Source: an uncultured Alistipes sp.
GTDB taxonomy: Bacteria; Bacteroidota; Bacteroidia; Bacteroidales; Rikenellaceae
Assembly (NCBI GenBank): GCA_947178455.1
Contig: CAMWYI010000030.1
Span: 1-13,868, forward strand
Length of the DNA stretch: 13,868 bases
Direction of reading: 5' to 3'
The notes under the pieces were generated by a model, which worked only from the letters and a program-made list of their open reading frames with translations, was not told where the DNA came from and did no database searches. Of this stretch, positions 12,942 to 13,868 are shown piece by piece. Position numbers and translations under genes: made by a program. The number at the start of each line of letters is the position of its first letter. Position 1 is the first letter of the stretch.

Positions 12942-13868
12942 TCACTCTTTGTATTCGATTCGCGTGTTCGGGTGGATACACCATTCGTCGCGGTTTTTGT
13001 TGATGCCTTCCAGCTGCCAGCCTATTTTCAGATAGAGCGTTTCCAATGATACCATGTAGCACTGAAGCGGATTGTCCAAGTTACTATTTCCTAACTTCGT
13101 TCTGCTGACATCGAGGGCAGTCAGTTGATTGCCGAAGCAAATCAAAAAGGTTAATTCCGTGTTTTTGCTGACATCGAGGGCCGTTAGTTGATTGTTGCCG
13201 CAATGCAAATTGTTTAATTTTGTGTTTTTGCTGATATCGAGGGTCGTTAGTCGATTATTCCAGCAATACAACGTGTTTAATTCCGTATTTTTGCTGACAT
13301 CGAGGGCGGTCAGTTGATTGCCGCCGAAACTCAAAGAGGTTAATTCCGTATTTTTGCTGACATCAAGGCTCTCCAATTGATTGTTGTCGCACCACAAATA
13401 TCTTAATTCCGTATTTTTGCTGACATCGAGGGAGGTCAGTGTATTCCTGCCACAATGCAAATATCTTAATTTCGTGTTTTTGCTGACATTGAGAGTTGTT
13501 AGTTGATTGCTGCCGCAACTCACAGAGGTCAACTCCGTGCAATACTCGATGCCAGCTAACGATTCGATTTCCATATCGCGACAGTCGATTTTGATAATTG
13601 CAGCGGCCTCTGCGGGCGAGATGCCGCCGTCGTTGTCGGTGTCGAAATTTTCGACCATGTAGGCGGCGAACTTGGCATCGGGGAACTGGATGTTGCCGTT
13701 AGCATCGAGTGGCGTGTTTTCATCAGGATTTTCAGGGTCGGGATTTGCAGGATTCTCTTCCGGGTGTTCATCGGGTTGTTCGGAGGGATTGGGTTCTGGG
13801 TCGGGAATTTCGGTGGAATCGCCGCCGCAGGCGACCAGCGCCCCTGCAATCAGCAGGAGTGCCAACAG
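12942..13868 (-). CDS. Cysteine-ladder leucine-rich-repeat lipoprotein with EF-hand loop (5' end outside window)
   Basis: The frame is open to the window edge, so the first residues of the signal peptide are missing; 308 residues are visible. A hydrophobic stretch ends in the lipobox LVAC followed by GGDSTE, and then an acidic Pro-rich linker of about 35 residues. The acidic residues after the Cys suggest export to the cell surface. Next is a perfect 12-residue EF-hand/dockerin-type calcium loop DTDNDGGISPAE (bases 13608-13643). Six exact 21-residue repeats follow, of the form LTxLDVSKNTELxxLxCxxNQ, flanked by degenerate copies. The repeat resembles the cysteine-ladder LRR of the Listeria internalin InlJ and of many Bacteroidales surface proteins. 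The C-terminus (GWQLEGINKNRDEWCIHPNT) is not recognised. A role in binding proteins or glycans is inferred, not shown. Confidence 0.88.
   Translation of the reverse strand: MLALLLIAGALVACGGDSTEIPDPEPNPSEQPDEHPEENPANPDPENPDENTPLDANGNIQFPDAKFAAYMVENFDTDNDGGISPAEAAAIIKIDCRDMEIESLAGIEYCTELTSVSCGSNQLTTLNVSKNTKLRYLHCGRNTLTSLDVSKNTELRYLWCDNNQLESLDVSKNTELTSLSFGGNQLTALDVSKNTELNTLYCWNNRLTTLDISKNTKLNNLHCGNNQLTALDVSKNTELTFLICFGNQLTALDVSRTKLGNSNLDNPLQCYMVSLETLYLKIGWQLEGINKNRDEWCIHPNTRIEYKE
13125..13502 (-). repeat. Six tandem 63-bp repeats coding 21-aa LRR units
   Basis: Units begin at 13502, 13439, 13376, 13313, 13250 and 13187 (minus strand), with no insertion or deletion between them. The most conserved part at DNA level is the block encoding LDVSKNTEL (GATGTCAGCAAAAA and neighbours). 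A degenerate seventh copy follows below 13125 and another precedes 13502. The DNA similarity exceeds what protein constraint alone needs, so unit gain or loss by recombination is possible. Confidence 0.92.

Noticed and set aside
12865..13062. A 65-aa minus-strand frame between manC and the LRR gene
   Set aside because: It runs through the strong terminator hairpin and overlaps the LRR 3' end out of frame, with no start signal or homology.
13125..13502. Regular repeats considered as a CRISPR array
   Set aside because: The period is 63 bp with no separate unique spacers, the reading frame is continuous, and each unit encodes an LRR.

Overview
The window looks like chromosomal DNA from a GC-rich member of the Bacteroidales, most likely Rikenellaceae (Alistipes-like); that assignment is inference. 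It rests on three things. Three leaders carry promoters of the Bacteroidetes type (TTTG/TTG, 18-20 nt, TAnnTTTG). The gene order bamD-rpoZ-coaBC-recN is typical of the phylum. The gene content also fits: dipeptidyl peptidase IV, a GH125 lipoprotein and LRR lipoproteins. No phage, insertion sequence, CRISPR array, rRNA or tRNA was recognised.

Layout. Plus strand, 1-2384: the 3' end of an unrecognised gene, then a complete secreted dipeptidyl peptidase IV. Everything else is on the minus strand. Converging on the peptidase is an operon transcribed bamD (6536) > rpoZ/omega (5709) > coaBC (5360) > recN (ends 2458), with a good promoter just upstream of bamD. Further upstream lie a GH125 exo-alpha-1,6-mannosidase lipoprotein (8101-6641), a class I mannose-6-phosphate isomerase (9183-8215), a divergent ROK sugar kinase (10294-9188), murF (11675-10422) and a single-domain mannose-1-phosphate guanylyltransferase (12747-11668). 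The minus-strand start of the series is the 3' part of a cysteine-ladder LRR lipoprotein with an EF-hand loop (13868-12942), closed by a strong intrinsic terminator.

How the genes fit together. bamD, rpoZ, coaBC and recN are housekeeping genes for outer-membrane assembly, transcription, coenzyme A synthesis and DNA repair. The 8-13 kb block is a small mannose module. GH125 can release mannose from alpha-1,6-linked glycans, the ROK kinase is a candidate to phosphorylate it, ManA joins mannose-6-P to fructose-6-P, and ManC makes GDP-mannose. MurF (peptidoglycan precursor) sits in the middle, co-transcribed with manC. A phosphomannomutase, needed to join Man-6-P to Man-1-P, is not in the window.

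No clearly new multi-gene system is visible. The points most worth a second look are these: a 10-A run ending in the dnaX-type A AAA AAG heptamer exactly between the two CoaBC domains, with both alternative frames stopping at once; a ROK kinase without the family's zinc motif in a mannose context; a terminator physically interleaved with the next promoter at the murF/ROK junction; and the Ca-loop plus cysteine-ladder LRR lipoprotein made of 63-bp DNA repeats.
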